64,000 nucleotides of DNA from Psychroserpens sp. NJDZ02. Lineage in GTDB: Bacteria > Bacteroidota > Bacteroidia > Flavobacteriales > Flavobacteriaceae. Location of the stretch: positions 2,920,001 through 2,984,000 of the forward strand of contig NZ_CP039451.1 of the NCBI RefSeq assembly GCF_004843725.1, given 5' to 3'. Shown one piece after another: positions 62,220 through 64,000 of the stretch; the stretch's first letter is position 1; the number at the start of each line of letters is the position of its first letter. The notes under the pieces are model-generated. The model worked only from the letters and a program-made list of their open reading frames with translations, ran no database searches and was not told where the DNA came from. A program made the translations under genes and the position numbers.

Positions 62220-62442
62220 ATGCTTCTGTTTCACTTTTAATAGCTTCAATAATGGGAGTTGCTTTTTCTAATTCACTTTTGTGAACATAAACTTCCGGAA
62301 GTCTAGAGCCTGCAAAACCGCCTAATCGACCTGATTCATTTTCATCTTTAATTACGGGATTGATGCCAACGTCTTCTAATCGTGATTTTAGTAATTGAAC
62401 AATTATAAAATCACCTTCAAAAATTTTTATATAATCTGTCAT
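62218..62442 (-). CDS. DUF2007-type small protein
   Basis: The 74-residue protein reads MTDYIKIFEGDFIIVQLLKSRLEDVGINPVIKDENESG and ends with PEVYVHKSELEKATPIIEAIK. The order (short strand, helix ExxxLxxxGI, strand with VYV and an E-L-E-A-x-x-I-I end) is that of DUF2007, a putative signal-transducing protein fold. Function not known. It is on the minus strand, ahead of the two-gene set below but convergent with the fasciclin gene. Confidence 0.7.
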   Translation of the reverse strand: MTDYIKIFEGDFIIVQLLKSRLEDVGINPVIKDENESGRLGGFAGSRLPEVYVHKSELEKATPIIEAIKSETEA

Positions 62443-62559
62443 ATCTATTGTATTTATGGTGTTTACTAAAGATACAAAAAAATAGAGTATAAGTAAAGTG
62501 AAATAAAAGCTATGATTTTGTTAAAAAAATGAAAGTATAAAGCGAAAATAGTATTTAAT

Positions 62560-62597
62560 AAAAAAAAGCCTTCAATTTAATTGAAGGCTTTTTTTTA
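62560..62597 (-). terminator. Terminator on the 3' side of the small membrane gene
   Basis: AAGCCTTCAATT / AATTGAAGGCTT with A8 and T8 flanks. On the minus strand it lies just past the stop at 62601, so it ends the pheT transcript. Confidence 0.92.
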
Positions 62598-62600
62598 GTT

Positions 62601-62798
62601 TTAATCTTGCTTTTTTAACTGTGTATAATTATAAAGTGCATACACACCATAACCAATAGAGGCCACTGATATAATTAACCTAAACGTGTCTAACGTTGGA
62701 TTAGCAGTAAAATGCTGGTATAATCTATAACTACCAAATCCAAGAAGTAATAGTCCTGTAAATAAATTATAAAGCTTGTTGTTTCTAAGTGATTCCAT
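62601..62798 (-). CDS. Small two-helix membrane protein, unknown
   Basis: The 65 residues have two hydrophobic segments: NLFTGLLLLGFGSYRLYQHF and LIISVASIGYGVYALYNY. No family recognised. It starts 3 bp after the pheT stop on the same strand, so it may be cotranscribed with pheT. Confidence 0.6.
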   Translation of the reverse strand: MESLRNNKLYNLFTGLLLLGFGSYRLYQHFTANPTLDTFRLIISVASIGYGVYALYNYTQLKKQD

Positions 62799-62800
62799 AA

Positions 62801-64000
62801 TTATCTTAATTCTGCTCCAAGCTGACGCTCAAAATTATTTTGTAGTTTATTCATGATTTTATCAACCACTTTATCTGTAAGTGTTTGGCGTTCGTCCATA
62901 AAAGTAAAACTAAGGGCGTAACTCTTTTTTCCTTTTGGTAAGTTTTTGCCTTGGTAGACATCAAACAGGTTAACCTTTTTAAGTAATTGTTTCTCTGTCT
63001 TTTTGGCGATAGCTTGTAAGCTGTCAAACGTAACGTTGTCATCTAAAAGCAATGCAAAATCACGACGTACTTCTGGGTATTTAGGAATAGCCGTAAACTT
63101 AATTTTATTGCGCTTAGCAACCTCAATAATAGTGTCCCAATTAAAATCAGCATAAAACACATCTTGAGTAATATCAAAATGCTTGGTTATTTTAGATTTT
63201 AAAACTCCAAAATTAACTAAGGTGTCTCTTCCAATTTTTAACTGTAATCCTTCAGAAAACACATCGCTTGTCGTCGCACTTTCTTGGTAACGTGAAATGC
63301 CTAAGCGGTCTAGCGTACTAGCAATACTTCCTTTTAAGAAAAAGAAGTTTGTTTTAGCCTGTGGTGCATTGGACCAGCTTTCTTCAGTTTTAAAACCTGT
63401 AATAAATAATGATAAATGTTTGTATTCTTCTCGTGTTCCGTTGTAGTCGTGATACGTTTTTCCAAATTCAAAAAACTTTAAATTAGATTGACGTCTATTA
63501 ATATTGTGACTTAAAGCTTCTAACCCAGAAAATAATAAGCTTTGACGCATCACACCTAAATCTTGACTTAAAGGGTTTAACATCTCGACGTTATGCTCTG
63601 CTTTTAACTGTTCTGATAATGTGATATAATTGGCACTGGTTAAGGAGTTAGCCATAATCTCGAACCAACCTTGAGCAGCTAATTGATTACCAACCACGTT
63701 TTGTAATTTGTAATCTTCAAATCTTGATGCGTTTGATATGGAAGCATTTAATTTAGAATTGGTTTCAATATTATTATAACCAAAGACTCTTAAAATTTCT
63801 TCAATAACATCTGCTTCTCGTGTCACATCATTTCTAAATGCAGGAATAGTTAAGCCTAAACCTGTTTCTGTTACACTATTTATTTTTATATCTAGCGACG
63901 TTAGTATTGATTTGATCGTTTCGGTAGGGATTTCTTGACCAATTAATTTAGTTACCTTTTCAAAACTTAATCTAACTTGGAAGTCTTCAATTTTATTTGG
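62801..64000 (-). CDS. pheT: Phenylalanyl-tRNA synthetase beta subunit, C-terminal part (cut by window edge)
   Basis: The frame stays open from the stop at 62801 to the end of the window, 400 codons; the N-terminus is outside. The visible part includes the end of the B5 domain (PAFRNDVTREADVIEEILRVFGYNNIE), the B-subunit core (ANSLTSANYITLSEQLKAEHN; LNPLSQDLGVMRQSLL) and the C-terminal ferredoxin-like anticodon-binding domain (PKYPEVRRDFALLLDDNVTF...FTFMDERQTLTDKVVDKIM). It pairs with PheS to charge tRNA-Phe. Coding continuity with the window edge is clear. Confidence 0.95.
   Translation of the reverse strand, partial: PNKIEDFQVRLSFEKVTKLIGQEIPTETIKSILTSLDIKINSVTETGLGLTIPAFRNDVTREADVIEEILRVFGYNNIETNSKLNASISNASRFEDYKLQNVVGNQLAAQGWFEIMANSLTSANYITLSEQLKAEHNVEMLNPLSQDLGVMRQSLLFSGLEALSHNINRRQSNLKFFEFGKTYHDYNGTREEYKHLSLFITGFKTEESWSNAPQAKTNFFFLKGSIASTLDRLGISRYQESATTSDVFSEGLQLKIGRDTLVNFGVLKSKITKHFDITQDVFYADFNWDTIIEVAKRNKIKFTAIPKYPEVRRDFALLLDDNVTFDSLQAIAKKTEKQLLKKVNLFDVYQGKNLPKGKKSYALSFTFMDERQTLTDKVVDKIMNKLQNNFERQLGAELR

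Overview
The window is AT-rich DNA from a Bacteroidota bacterium, most likely a marine member of the Flavobacteriaceae. The evidence is TAnnTTTG promoter boxes, lipoproteins starting with MKK and a short lipobox, a type IX secretion-type C-terminal domain, a ResB-CcsA fusion, BshB1, a HYC_CC_PP protein, DKNYY and WG-repeat proteins, and an ABC-F gene of the flavobacterial type. The genus cannot be fixed from the sequence alone.

1-26 kb is core-like. It starts with a cut mscS gene, then a lipoprotein plus Maf, then a tightly packed antiporter / MscS-like / P-loop ATPase operon (2.1-6.4 kb). A DUF2520 / KdsC-like phosphatase / small membrane protein / UbiA operon follows (6.7-9.2 kb). Then come a truncated hemoglobin, the cytochrome c maturation fusion, a secreted protein, mscL with tiny neighbours, a trans-sulfuration enzyme, rlmF, bshB1, tRNA-His, a large PLP enzyme, repeat-rich envelope proteins and a small heat shock protein. 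26-29 kb holds lipoproteins and membrane proteins of unknown role.

29-51 kb is the accessory region. At its left edge lie a degraded IS3-family end and a frameshifted chrA (chromate transporter) fragment. Next is a 1460-residue helicase-nuclease resembling the Hhe-type (helicase plus Vsr) antiphage genes, with a GreA-like tail. From 34.1 kb to 51.1 kb most genes lie on the minus strand as single small units: GNAT, SDR, Crp-like, a ParD/ParE pair with a broken toxin, cupin lipoprotein, WGR-DUF4240, CPBP protease, an OGG-like HhH-GPD protein and an ART-like protein. Many are separated by related 130-350 bp repeats whose ends (CCAAC ... GTTGG) sit against the stop codon of one gene and the start of the next. 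This looks like a gene-cassette array with attC-like spacers. At least three spacers are interrupted at the same point by degenerate group II intron relics, all on the plus strand and so antisense to the cassette genes. An intact IS3-family element (34910-36209, GTT target duplication) sits at one cassette junction. A LysR/LysE divergent pair, an orphan TPR histidine kinase and a WG-repeat protein (39.1-45.0 kb) interrupt the array and look like ordinary chromosomal genes.

51-64 kb returns to core-like content: an M28 peptidase, a DUF3108 protein, a probable copper-related operon (HYC_CC_PP protein, HMA-MauE membrane protein, TonB-dependent receptor, periplasmic HMA protein), a thioredoxin-fold lipoprotein lacking CxxC, an ABC-F ATPase, a fasciclin-domain protein, and the 3' part of pheT cut by the window end. 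Several strong hairpin terminators separate these units.
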